Assembly: GCA_033064195.1 (NCBI GenBank)
Contig: JARBJD010000033.1
Coordinates: 186,001 to 250,000, forward strand
Source of the DNA: Blattamonas nauphoetae
Lineage: Eukaryota; Preaxostyla; Oxymonadida
Direction: 5' to 3'
Length of the DNA stretch: 64,000 nt
A program made the translations under genes and the position numbers. Shown here piece by piece: positions 29,178-40,109 of this stretch; the stretch's first letter is position 1, and every line of letters begins with the position of its first letter. The notes beneath the pieces were generated by a model. The model made no database searches. It was not told the origin of the DNA and saw nothing but the letters and a program-made list of their open reading frames with translations.

Positions 29178-29389
29178 TTTATACAAAATAAAAAAGTCAA
29201 AACAATTTTAGAAACAATGAAATTATGTTCAATCACTTTCTGTGTATTTTCCCAACATATTCTAGGACCGAATATGTCAAGAACAGCCTATTTGTGATTT
29301 CAAGGAAACTTGACAAAATATGGGGAATGATCCGATTTACATGATCCTTCTTTCGTTCTGCTTTTATGCGTTTTGGAGCCACCCGATGG

Positions 29390-30260
29390 TCATTATCATC
29401 TCAGTATGTTTGATTTTTTCAATTTCACCTCTTTTTACCAACTTTTACATCTCGATCCTGATCACGCTCCATCTCTGTTCCGGTTCCACTTCTTCGTCAT
29501 TTTATTCCATTCTCTTCTTTCTTCATTATTGATTCATCTGTTTTCATCTGTTTTCTCTCTTATTCTTCTTCAGGTGTCAACGTAGTGAACAGATCAACAT
29601 CTTTCACTAATTTACCTTGTATGTTTCCTATTATCTATTACAACTACTTCCTTCCTTTATTCATTCTTGCTTTTTCTCGATCATCTCTTTTCTCACTTTT
29701 TCAGCTCGATCAAGATCGTCACTTCATCTCTGTATTTTACCAATTATTGAACATTTCGTACTTATTCTCTACTTTCTTCGTTCTTGTTACTCTCATTTTC
29801 ATTTGTTTTGCCTCTTCTTTTTCTTCAGGTGTCAACGTTGTGAACATTTCATCTCCAACTTTTGTGTATGTCTTTTCTCTTCATCTTCCTTCAATTTCTT
29901 TCATCATCGTTTTCTCACTTTCACCTCTTTTCTCAGGATCGATCAAGGTTGTCGCTGCATCTGGGTATTTTTTCCAATTCTTCATCTTCTCGTTCCTGTT
30001 CCCTTCTTTCTCTTTTCATTTTACTTTCATTTTTATCATTTCTCTCTCTTCTTATTCATCAGATCTCCTTGAATTCGTCAAACATCCACTTCTTCAATTT
30101 TGAACGGTATGTTGTCTCTTCTCTCTTAAAACCACCTCTGTTCATCTCTTCTTTTCCTTCTTTTCCTTACTTTCATTCTCGTTTTCTCATTTTCGTCTCT
30201 TTTCTCCACTTTTTAGGATCGATCTCTGCCGACGTCATATCTTTGAAGTTTGGTATGTTA
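29390..30260 (+). repeat. Tandem block-and-spacer array in the right Polinton arm
   Basis: Two conserved blocks alternate with a period of about 230-280 bases. Block A (GTGTCAACGTNGTGAACA) is at 29574 and 29829, with a diverged copy at 30063. Block B (CTCGATCAAGATCGTC or GATCGATCAAGGTTGTC) is at 29451, 29705, 29937 and 30217. Each block is preceded by a long pyrimidine tract ending CAG or TAG and is followed within about 30-45 bases by a GTATG-like start of the next tract. The texture is that of very short exons between introns, but a purely structural or binding-site repeat is equally possible. Confidence 0.65.
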
Positions 30261-31082
30261 TTGATCATTTCACCAACATTTTCTCGTCATTTCAGATTGG
30301 TTTTAGCCATTTCCGTACTCTTTTTCACTTCATTTTCATTACTCATCATTTCAAGTTCGGTCACTTCCCCGTTCTCATCTTTTCTTTGATTATTGGTTTT
30401 TCTCACTTCATTCATGTTTGTTTCGCTCAACCTTTTTCTCAATTACAATGCGCAAATTTCCACTAATTTACTGACACTCCTGTCTTCCAGGATCTCACAC
30501 ACGACGATCCTCTCGTATCTTTGTCTTCTAAGATCTCATTGAACATTTCACTTGAATTTTTCGTTCTTTCCTGTTTTTTAATGCCATCAAAATACGTGAT
30601 CAGTCTCTGCTCTCATTACTTCCGTCAAATTTCACGCCATTATCACGATCTCCACTTCACTAGTTTGTATTGAACCTGCTCACTTCATTTTACCTTGTTT
30701 CACCCACTTTTGTCCAATTAAGAGAGAAAAGAATGAAAAGTCAATATCGTGATGTGCTGAAGAAGGCCACACGGTCGAAAAAGGGTCATGAAATGAGAGG
30801 AACAAAGAGGAAATACGAGTGAATGATTCGTGAAACAGGACGGGTGAAATGAGAGAGAAAAGGGGTTGAACCCGTCTGAACTTAGACAAACAGTGAAATG
30901 TTAAGAACGAAAAAGACAAAAAGTGAAATTTTGAAAGAACTAATGAACCAAAATTCCTAAAATTCAACCACCGCTTCCTCCAACGGTGAGAACGGAAGAG
31001 CGATATGTGTTAATTCGAGAAAAAAGTGATGTGAGGAAAAGTAGTGCGAAAATGTGAGATGAAAAAGGTGAGTGCAAAAAAC

Positions 31083-31090
31083 ACTATATA
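31083..31090 (+). promoter_or_regulatory. TATA-like box in the Polinton arm
   Basis: CTATATAAGAAC in an otherwise plain AT-rich stretch, mirrored in the left arm near 9924-9931. It would drive outward transcription. No gene follows it within the element, so this is weak. Confidence 0.25.
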
Positions 31091-31959
31091 AGAACACAAG
31101 CCGTGCGGGGACGACTTATGTTCGTTAAAATGCTTGAAATATGAAGTGGTTGAAGCGAAAACAGCGAAAACTGAAAACTCGTGAAAAAAAGTGTGAAAGT
31201 GTTGAACATGAAAGTGAACGTTCGGAGATGCGCCAAAGGGCGTCTCCGAGCGTTTTGAAGTGCAAGATCGTCATTAGACGACAAAAGCTGACCTGAAAAT
31301 GATAACCGTGAAAGCGCATACCGTTTTTCTAAAATTCGGAAAAATTCAAAAAAATCATGGTGGGTCGGATCAAACTTTTTTTTCGAAAGTGTTTTTTCGC
31401 AAAAATTTCCCCATCCAAAATGATGAACTAATTATGTGGAGTCATAAAAAATGTGTTTTAGACATATAGCTGTTCATTGTAGTGAAATATGAGCATCGAC
31501 TTTTCGACCTATTTTGGACCACAGAACGGTGCGTAGCGCCACGAATTTCCAACCGATTTTCATCGGGATTGTTTTGATCGACGACCGACGTTGTCCCCGA
31601 GATTTTAAAATTGTTTTCGATTTTTTTCGAAGTGGTTCAACTGTTGGTTTCAATGGATTTGTGTGAAAAATGGAAAAAACTCGAAAAATCGAAGTTGACC
31701 TGAACATTTTTTGATCTCATTGTTGACAAGAATCAATCAAAACAACGTTCGGAATCATTCAAATCGTTTCTGAGCATTTGAAGGTCAGGTGGACCTCTCA
31801 AATAATTGCTGATTGTGCAATTGGAGCTTCCGGGAATGTCAATTTGCTTTGAAAGAACAACATAGTGATCACACCGATTGTTGGGTCAATCGGCATGATG
31901 ATTTTGCACAGTAGTATCGTCTAAGGAGCGGGGGTTCCCAATTCGTTCTATACACTACT

Positions 31960-31965
31960 TTGGCG
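31960..31965. repeat. Polinton target-site duplication, right copy
   Basis: TTGGCG, identical to 9049-9054, directly outside the right terminus. Confidence 0.9.
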
Positions 31966-33497
31966 AACACATCCAATGTTGGGATGACCCTCCATGTCTG
32001 ACACACCATTCGATATAGATCCTTCCTCAACTGATAATCCCCTCCGTCCTCGCCGCGTGACAACTCGTCTGCCTGACGATTGTCTCGTCCTGGGATATGG
32101 ACTGCTCTCATTCTGTGTTTGTGTTGCGCTAGATACGACAAAATGTTTCGAAGGGTCGGGAGGAGTGAGACGGCACAACTCCTCCTGTTGATGTTGAAGA
32201 CAACGGCTGAATTGTCCGATTTGAGGAGGATGTCCGTCCCGTCCTCCAAACTCCTCTCCTTCTGCATCTCTTCGATGATCCAACTGACCGCAAGCATCTC
32301 TCTCCAATTGCTGCTCTGCTTCCTCTCCTCCTCGCTGAATGTCCTCTGATGAAATGTGTCCTCCTTTCCTTTGGAGCTGACGACTGCGCCCATTCCCCAC
32401 TCTGATGCGTCGGTCGTGACGACTACGGTTGGAACGAAAGGTCGGATGCTGGCTTCCATCTCCCTCTGCAATCTTTCCTTCCACCATCTGAGCTCCTCGA
32501 TCTCTGTGTCTCCCAGAGCTCCTCGGTTGTAATATGCTCCGTCTCCCACGATCTCCTCCTTCCTTCTCGTCATGTTCCTCGTTCGAACGAATGACTCCGG
32601 CTCGACGAGAGCGAAGGATTGGAGGACTCCGACGAGTGACGCGAGTGCGTGTCCGACGCATTGCCTCCCGCGCGAACACTGTGCCAGCCTGTCCCTCACC
32701 TTCACGAACGCCTTCTTCCGCTTCATCGTCGTCGCGGCCACCCTCATCGACTCGGTCTTCCAGAGGAATCCGAGGAACTCCAGCTGCCTTGAGGGTTGGA
32801 GGATGGACTTCTCCTGATTGACAGTGAATCCTAGTCTGTCCAATTCCAGCAATGTCAGCAGAATGTTCTTCTCCATCTCCGCCTCCGACTCTCCCATCAA
32901 CAGAATGTCGTCCAGATCTATGACCAGCCTGATCCTCCTCCTGAGCTTTGATACGACCTCCCTCATCATCTTGGTGAAGATGAGTGGGGACAGGCTTAGT
33001 CCAAACGGGAGAGTTGTGTGGCTGTAGTAGGCGTTTTGGAAGGCAAAGCATAGATACTGCGCTGAGTCGCTGTGGATGGGGACGTGTTGATATGCCAACC
33101 GCAGGTCGATCTTTGCCAGATAGTCTCCAGTCCTCATCGTGTCCACAATTGTCGTCCAGCTCTCCATCTTGAAGTGCGTCGGTAGCAAGAGCCTGTTCGC
33201 TGGCCGACAATCGAGAATCTTTCGATACGTTCCATCCGACTTCGGAACCAAGAACGTGTTGTTGAGAAGAACCACTTTGTCGATCGTGGTCTCCGTTATC
33301 ATCCCTTCCTTGATCTCCGCAAGAATTAACTCCCTCATTGCTCGACTCTCCTTCTCCCCCTTGACAATACACTGCGAATGTCCCTTCAACTCTGGCTTGG
33401 AGAGGAAGGGGATCCTCACTCCTTCCTTGACCGCTTGATAAAACCTTGACCTCCTCCAATTGTCTGCCTTGTGCCGAATGAAGCCTCCGATACCCAT
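31966..33497 (-). CDS. DIRS reverse transcriptase-RNase H (fossil part)
   Basis: The minus-strand frame starts at the ATG at 33497. RT fingers and palm are clear: VPKSDGTYRKILDCRPAN, then AKIDLRLAYQHVPIH, LPFGLSLSPLIFTKMM, and the catalytic LVIDLDDILLMG. RNase H follows: VTTDASEWGMGAVV, then NWREMLAVSWIIEEM, then LLKSDNSAVVFNINR and IPGRDNRQADELSR. The order and sequence style fit DIRS/Ngaro pol. The Polinton stands directly downstream. In the family this enzyme makes the circular DNA that the tyrosine recombinase inserts. Confidence 0.85.
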
Positions 33498-33673
33498 GCT
33501 GCTCCTTTCTCGTGTCTGATGACAAAAGAAGATTCGTATTTTGTCTGTTAAAGTTAAATCCAGTGAATGAAGACTGAAAGAAAGAGTGTGTTGATGAGTG
33601 TTTAAAGATAGTTGCGTTGTTGGTCTTGTGGAAACGGAATAATTCTGAAATGCGACTTGAAAGGTCGGAGCTT

Positions 33674-34825
33674 CTACTGTCTGGTTTGTTGGCCGCTCCT
33701 CTGGTCTTCCACGAGCGATGGGTGATTCGAGAATCTGTTTGAAAACTGGCGGCGCGGTTGAGAAGAGGGGATGAATCGAGGAGGTGCCACCTGTTGTCCC
33801 CCACGCCAGTCTCCCCTCTGATTGTATTGGGAGCTGATCCAGCGTGGGCCTGCGTTCGGCCGAAAAAACTGTGTCTGTCTTCTTTGCTTCATTTCCGCCC
33901 CAATCGAGCGAACCTCCCTCGCTTGCTGAATCTCCTTCTGCAGCTCTTCTCGCTGTCTTCGTGCATTGTCTTGTTCTCTATCATCCCCTTTAAAGCTTGA
34001 AAGGATGTTCAGCCCCAGCACCTTCCGTGTTTGTTCAATCCTCTTCACAATCTCTGCTGCCTTATACCCTTGAAGGCAGATCGCCTGTCCAATCGGCATT
34101 CCTTGTTTAACCGCCTGGAACAGTCCACAGGCAAGCTTGACGCCGTGGAATGCCTCCTTCTTCAAGGCAATGAGGAGATCGTCAACCCTCCGATCTTCCT
34201 TTGCAACGAACTCCCGAATCACATCTTCGTTGAGCTTGATCCCCTCAACCAGCTTCATGACTTCACGTAGCGTCTGTAAAGCCACCGGATTCCAGGTGAA
34301 GAGAGGTAGTTCTGTCGCCACCTCCACCATCGTTGTTTGGAGATCATTCATCTCCGTTTCGTCAATCGATTTCGTATTGTGATCTGTAAGAGTCACCACA
34401 TCTCCTTGTCTGGGCTCCGTTTGGAATTGCACGCATTGACGTTGAGCTGGGAGATGAAAGATCGGTGGTGTCTCATTACCGATCTCGTCTAGTTGTGGTG
34501 TGTTCAAAGGAGGAATATGATTGTGAGTGAATGGTTGAGGCGTTAGCAGCTGTCGTTGAGGGACTCTCTGTGCGAGTCCGGTAATGGCCGCCTGCCAATT
34601 TTCGGAATCGAAGCCGAAGGCCAGGTCTATCGTCCCCATCATCAAACGAACTAAATGGAAGAGTGCTCCTGCGGCCGGAGTCAGATATTGAGGCATTTGC
34701 ATATTGGCGAACTCCTGCGCCTCATCTGACTCCGGAACCAACATCGTCGTGAAAACTTTGGCGGCGAACCCTCGCAACTCCTTGAGCCGATTATGAAACG
34801 AATCCAAGCTACTTGAATTGTCCAT
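33674..34825 (-). CDS. DIRS gag-like protein (fossil part)
   Basis: The ATG at 34825 opens a frame of about 383 residues. The N-terminal half is helical (a Leu-rich segment near residues 15-80). The middle carries a helical stretch around VMKLVEGIKLNEDVIREFVA. The C-terminus is Arg/Gln/Gly-rich (QRRQTQFFRPNAG, RQFSNRFSN), as expected of a nucleic-acid-binding gag tail. It occupies the first gene position after the terminal repeat. Sequence similarity of gag genes is low, so the call rests mainly on position. Confidence 0.6.
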   Translation of the reverse strand: MDNSSSLDSFHNRLKELRGFAAKVFTTMLVPESDEAQEFANMQMPQYLTPAAGALFHLVRLMMGTIDLAFGFDSENWQAAITGLAQRVPQRQLLTPQPFTHNHIPPLNTPQLDEIGNETPPIFHLPAQRQCVQFQTEPRQGDVVTLTDHNTKSIDETEMNDLQTTMVEVATELPLFTWNPVALQTLREVMKLVEGIKLNEDVIREFVAKEDRRVDDLLIALKKEAFHGVKLACGLFQAVKQGMPIGQAICLQGYKAAEIVKRIEQTRKVLGLNILSSFKGDDREQDNARRQREELQKEIQQAREVRSIGAEMKQRRQTQFFRPNAGPRWISSQYNQRGDWRGGQQVAPPRFIPSSQPRRQFSNRFSNHPSLVEDQRSGQQTRQ

Positions 34826-34864
34826 CGTCCCGAAGTGACCAAACTTCAAACAAAAAACAGATGA

Positions 34865-34955
34865 GAATCTAACCCATTACCAAACTTCTCACTTCAGATG
34901 CAGAAGGATTCTCACTCTTCCGAGCTCAGACGAACATGATCAGTGCAGACTGATC
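34865..34955 (-). repeat. DIRS right inverted terminal repeat
   Basis: Inverted complement of the left repeat over 34865-34920. Its outer tip (34910-34955, ending GCAGACTGATC) recurs in the internal complementary region at 6879-6925. Host gene B sequence begins directly after it. Confidence 0.8.
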
Positions 34956-37900
34956 GGCTTCACTCCCAATTTCAGCTGACGACCCGTATTCACTCCATCC
35001 GTCTCTCGGAACGGAACTTGTCCCGTCTCCATTTCCCACAACACAAGGCCGAGCCGAAAAACCGTCACTTTCTCCAGATCGCTGGATTGCAGTGCTTCGT
35101 TCCCTCCTTGTTCGGGCGCCTGCCATCGCTGGCCCTCCTGATCTTCTTTCTCTCGAACCATTTTCGCTGCTCCATCCATCCCGTCTGCATTCTCGTTGTT
35201 TACAGTCATCGAACGAAAATCTTCAGGGACAACCGATTCATTTGCTGCCGTAGGATTCAAATGAGATGACTGTCCAAGTGACGGAATCGATCCTCGATTC
35301 ATTTGGATGTTCATCCTTCCTTCCGCGTCAAGAAGAATCCAGTGAGACGAAAGACGACAAAGAACTTCAGCGTGAGAGTTCAGTTTTCCCAATTTCTGCA
35401 GACCACGTGCCAGTTCGACTTGTCTTCGTCGCTTCTCAATCAGACCCTTCTTGTTCCCATGCAGTCGATCGAACAGCGTCTCCATCTTCAGCATCTCTTT
35501 CGTCTCCAACAGCGAACAGTCCAACACACTCACACACTCTGCGAGTGGCGCGTTCATCAGTTTCGTTTCCATCGTTCTTGACTCGTCTCCTTTTTCTGGA
35601 TCCAACGACCCTCCCTTCAACACTCCCGCACTCGTGCGAATTGTGTTCACTCCTCTTTTGTGCTCCAATTGTTCCGCATCCATCTTTTCTTCATCCATCT
35701 CAATCACAGACTCTTGTTGAGCTTCAGACGCTTTTTGGGCTTTCTGCTTTTGTCGTCGGCGGAGAATGACAACAACGACAATCACGACAACGAGAGCACA
35801 GCACAACAGGACGATGATCAAAGGAAGCCACCATTTCATGTTGGCGAGCGACGATTCGGCCAGCCGATCAGCCGAGTTCTTTTGAACAACGAACCATTCC
35901 GACGTTGTTTGATTCGATCCAAAAACCAGTCGTCCTCGCCATTCCAAAGACTTGTCCAGCGAGGAGAGCGAGGTTAGAGGGATGGAGAGGTTGATGTGTG
36001 TTTCGGTGAAGGAGGAAGCTGTGTCTATTGTGAGTTCAACTCTCTCTGATTCTCCTTCCGATTTGTCTTTCTTCATCTCAAACACTTCAAGACACAAGTC
36101 GCATGGAATCAGCGTCGTTCCAACAATCAAAAATGAGAATCGTTTCTCCTTCTTGTTCCAAGAGCTTGATGATTCCGACGACAGTGTTGGGATGAACAGA
36201 GGAGATTCTCGTCGAGCATCCTCACCACTCAGAGTGCAGTCTGTTGTTGAGATCCAGAGATGGGGATGCTTGTCCGTGGATCCGTCGCCTCCACTCAGAC
36301 TCTCAACTGTCACATTTCCTCCCTCAACACAACGAATGTTTCGGCGAGCTGATGGAAATGAGTCAAGATTCGGAGAGTGATTGTGGAGTGAGGATGATTC
36401 TATCGAAATGCTCCCTTTCTTCATGTGGATTGCTCCCTGTGAGAGAGAAGAGAAGGTCATTCGACTGAGCGTTACGTTGCAGTTGACAAGTCTGATGATC
36501 CCATTGTCCCACGAGCAGAGTTCCTCGTTATCAGAATTTGAAAAGAGAGTTGGAAGTGGTTCACCAATGAAAGAACCCTCTTTCAGAATCACTGTCGAGT
36601 CGGTGGCAGATAGGAAGACGAACGAAGTGGTAGATGATTCAATTCTGATTGCCACATCATCCACTTCGAACCCAGCATCGTCAACAACAACCATTCCCGA
36701 CTTGTCTCCCATCGACGCCGACGAAGTGATTGTCAGAGTCGGCTCCAAGTTCCCTCCGTTGCTCAACAGGATCGACATTCCCGATGACACCATAATCGGC
36801 TGTGTTTGTTCAGACGAGTTCACAATTGCGAGTGTTGATGTCTTCGCATTCAGAGCTATCACAATCGACCATGTGAAATCAATCGTTGCACAAGGATCAT
36901 CGCTCTCACCGCAGAATGCATCGTCCTCCCCTTCCTTCCCATTCACGTGCAGGATCAGAGGAAAACGAGATTTTGGAGTGGTGAACGACACAGTTCCTTC
37001 GGTCAGAATCACATCCGAATCATTGCCAATACGAGCGACAGACACAATCGTGTATTTTGTGTTGTGTTGAAGACCCTCTGCGCGCCCAAGAAGCAGTTCA
37101 GCTGATGAAGCTGTTGTTGAGCTGTTGAACAGCATGTCCAACGAGAAGGGAGGAGAGAGGGTGACAGTGTAGAATCCATCCAACTCGAGATCGGTCCCTG
37201 CCAAGTCAAGTGTCATTGTTGTGCTGATTGAGTTTGGGTTGACTTGTGCGGTTTTCACAATTGGGGCGTCGGGAACTGTGAAAGTGACTTCGGAGTTCAC
37301 AAACACTTCGTCGAATCCATGCATCACCTTCGCAACAGTGAAATTGTCTCCAAAACCAAGATGGATCGTATCAGATGTCACTGTTGAGACTTCAAATTCA
37401 ATCACTCCATTTGTCGATGTGGTGGAGAAGGGGTTCGAGGGATGCGATGAGAGAGTGACGGAGTACGATCCACTTTCCAATTCTCGACCACTCAGTTTCA
37501 CAATCACAGATGTTCGGAGGGGAGTCAGAGTTGGAGTCGCACTCTCCACCCGTGCAGGTTCATCAGGAACAGTAAATGTCACATTCGGATCGAGATCCGA
37601 CGGTGTGTCGGCGATCACAAGAGAGGTCAGACAGGATCCGCACCATACACCAGCACTGACACGTCTCCAGACGACACTGTTCCACTACCTTCCCATCTCC
37701 AAGACAGTGTGATCCCTGATCCAACAAGTTCTTCTCCACTCAGCTCTTTCATCGTCGCTGTCATCTCTTTGCCACGTGGCAACCCAACTCCACCCATCGT
37801 CAAAATCGCCGATTTCTTGTCTTCTCCACCCAAGTCACACGAACATGCGTTGATTCGGGCTGGCAGGACTGTGAATCCAACGACAAGTTCAACACAACGC

Positions 37901-39570
37901 TATTCAGATCATCCTCGTTCAACGACGCTGAATCAACACTCAACGATGACGGTCCATCTGGTGTTCTTAGTGTCTGTCCACTGGACAGAATGTGCTCGTC
38001 CTCTCCGCCACTCACTCCCTGAATGATCGACGAGATGGTGTACGTGTGTCCAAATGTGATGTTTGTGTCTTTGCTCACTTCAATCAGAGTCGACGATCCT
38101 CCTGTCGAGTTCATCGTCACTGTGATCGTCTGAGTCAGACCAATGAACGAGACAACGAATGATCCTGATGTCGGAAGGTTCGATCCAGACAGTGAGAGAG
38201 TGAACTTCGTGTTCGACACTGCGTCCATAGAACATGATGTCGTTGTCGCAATCGGAGCATTTGGGACAGCCAGTTCGACATCCGAGTTCACCACCACACT
38301 TTCGCTCCCAATTTTCATCGATGAGATCATGTATTTCTTCCCGAATCGCAGGATCGAGGAGGATGAAGTGTTGATTTCCACTTTGAACATCACTTCCCCA
38401 GTCTCACTCAGAGTAGCTTCGGATGTCAACATCGACGACACAGAGTCGAGTTCCAACTTGCAGATTTTGTCAGTCAACACTCTTCCTTTCAGCCTGATTG
38501 TCGCTTCATTCTTCGCTCCATTCAACGTCACCCTTCCTTCTTCGATTCGCGTCGGTTCTGCTGGAATTTGGATGAAGAATGCACTCTGGAACAGACACGT
38601 CTCTGTCCCAGATGTCATTCCTTCCAACGTGTAGTTCGTTCCATATTTCAACTTCACTTCATTGGCATCTTTCGAATAAACAACAACATTGATCGTTTTG
38701 GTGTTGCTAGAGAACCGCACTGGGAGAGAGACTGCCTCCGGCGGTGACGACGAAGAGAGGAGATGAAGAGTGCATGATGTGCCAGACAAACCTGTCCCAG
38801 AAAGACGACAGTCAATTGTGTCTTTAGTCGAGTCGTCCTTGAAGCTGGCTGTGCCAACTGAAGTCAGACGAGGCGTTTCGGCTGGTGTCGCAAAGACGAG
38901 TCGAGGAGGGTCGAGGAGGATGAGGACAGAGTTGTCTTCGAATGTGATCGATTCCACTTCGTATTTCGTCGAGAACGACAGTTTGCTTCCAGCTCCAAAC
39001 AACTGTTCCGAATGACGAGACGAGAACATGTTCAGAGTGTCCTCTCCTGTCGATCCATCAAACGAAACTGAGAACGTGAATTCTGGAACCCCAACAAGTT
39101 TCACGGTGTAAGTTCCATTTGGAAGTGTTCGGCCCTTCAATTGCAGCCAGCAGTGGTCTGTTCCTGATCCCAGTGAACAAACAATTTGTGATGTTCGGCC
39201 TCAGTGTTCCAACAGTACCAGCTTTGTAACAAAAGAGGTCATTTCCTCGATCAGCCCTGCATTCTCTAAAGAGAACGGAATCCATCGTGAGTTCTGAGAC
39301 TCTGTCGAGATTCACTGCCCCCCCTTCGCTGTACATCCCCGTGCCGAGACAGTTCTCGAAAACACAGTTCGATTGACACAAGTTGTTGGTCAGAAACACA
39401 TCGAGGCCGCCAGCACTGTCAGTGGCGTTGTTATTGTGAAAGATGACATCTGTGATCGTGCACGGACCTGCCCTGTCGATGCCAGCGCCAGCTCCGGATT
39501 CAGCTGTACAGTGGGCGAATAGAGAGGATGAGATTGTGAGGGGAGAACTCTGGAGCATGGCTTGGATGAA

Positions 39571-39580
39571 GTAAATGCAC
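39571..39580. repeat. Target-site duplication, left copy (MULE-like element)
   Basis: GTAAATGCAC, repeated exactly at 40100-40109. Both copies encode the same Cys-Ile-Tyr in gene B. Confidence 0.75.
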
Positions 39581-40099
39581 AGGCATCTGAGTAGTCCCAT
39601 CAAAATAGGTAAAACTGGGATCAATTGATGTCAGTGCCTAAATTTGGACTGAGATCAAATTTCAACTCTTTTCCTTTGAGATTTTCTCATTATCACTTCA
39701 TTAATCATGTTCAATTCACTTCTTGTTTTCACATAATGCTCTTCAATATTTCAGACAGCTCTTATTTCCCAAAAACACGCACGATCACAATCACCAACAC
39801 TTCTTTTTTCGATGTATTCCCTTCATTGACTTTAGTCAGTGAGAAAAAACCATCAAAGAAGACATAATAACGCATTATCGACTTGTTTTAATAATTATTG
39901 TTGTAGAACAAACTGAAACAGCAGCACCCAAAGTTTGCATTTTCATGATCTATGAAGTGACCATTTTCCTTTTTACTTTTTTTTCCATTCAAATATCATA
40001 TATAAGAAGACTTTTTTGAAATGAAAGAAACGAAATGGTATTGTAGGTATTTGGTGGGATCAGATCCGACTGGGATCACTGGGATCAAATCAGAAGCCT
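39581..40099. mobile_element. Non-autonomous MULE-like element, 519 bp, in host gene B
   Basis: Short inverted ends, AGGCATCTGA at the left and AGGCTTCTGA as the complement of the right, are flanked by a 10-bp target duplication. Subterminal GGGATCA repeats occur at both sides (39628 on one side; 40046, 40070 and 40081 on the other). It is AT-rich with no coding frame. A target length of 9-11 bp is typical of Mutator-like elements, but the very short ends make the superfamily tentative. Confidence 0.65.
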
Positions 40100-40109
40100 G
40101 TAAATGCAC
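40100..40109. repeat. Target-site duplication, right copy (MULE-like element)
   Basis: GTAAATGCAC, identical to 39571-39580. Confidence 0.75.

Larger units (their letters stand above)
9055..31959. mobile_element. Polinton/Maverick DNA element, 22.9 kb
   Basis: It is bounded by inverted repeats that begin AGTAGTGTATAG and by a 6-bp target duplication, TTGGCG. It encodes protein-primed family B DNA polymerase, a retrovirus-like integrase, a packaging ATPase, two double-jelly-roll-like capsid proteins, an S74-tailed fibre-like protein and several small proteins, the core Polinton set plus extras. No adenovirus-type maturation protease was recognised. Most genes lie on the minus strand with very short spacers. 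The terminal repeats are nearly identical, so insertion looks recent. The element looks largely whole apart from one later foldback insertion and at most a few breaks. It lies inside the pol gene of the DIRS element. Confidence 0.93.
28936..31959 (-). repeat. Polinton right terminal inverted repeat, about 3.0 kb
   Basis: Reverse complement of 9055-12155. From the inner end outward it holds the start of the small gene, the block-and-spacer array (29390-30260), AT-rich DNA with a TATATAAG at 31083-31090, and the terminal AGTAGTGTATAG complement ending at 31959. Confidence 0.9.
6550..34955 (-). mobile_element. DIRS-type tyrosine-recombinase retrotransposon, carrying two later insertions
   Basis: It is read on the minus strand: right inverted terminal repeat, gag, reverse transcriptase-RNase H, pol C-terminal domain, tyrosine recombinase, internal complementary region, left terminal repeat. 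This is the textbook DIRS order. Subtracting the 22.9-kb Polinton and the 0.79-kb MITE leaves about 4.7 kb, a normal DIRS length. The terminal repeats are inverted, and the internal region joins the two outermost end sequences as expected for a circular intermediate. There is no target duplication at its ends, also typical. It lies in the kinase-like tail of host gene B. It is a broken copy because of the two insertions. The inverted repeats still match almost perfectly, so it is not very old. Confidence 0.85.

Noticed and set aside
30680-31707. Short frames in the outer Polinton arms, mirrored at 9307-9931
   Set aside because: No motif, AT-rich composition and no AT-rich gene motif before them. 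They look like chance frames.
31948-33804. A 618-residue minus-strand frame overlapping the reverse transcriptase
   Set aside because: It is the out-of-frame shadow of the RT-RNase H frame: Arg/Ser/Gly-rich with no motifs. The overlapping frame has every RT and RNase H box.
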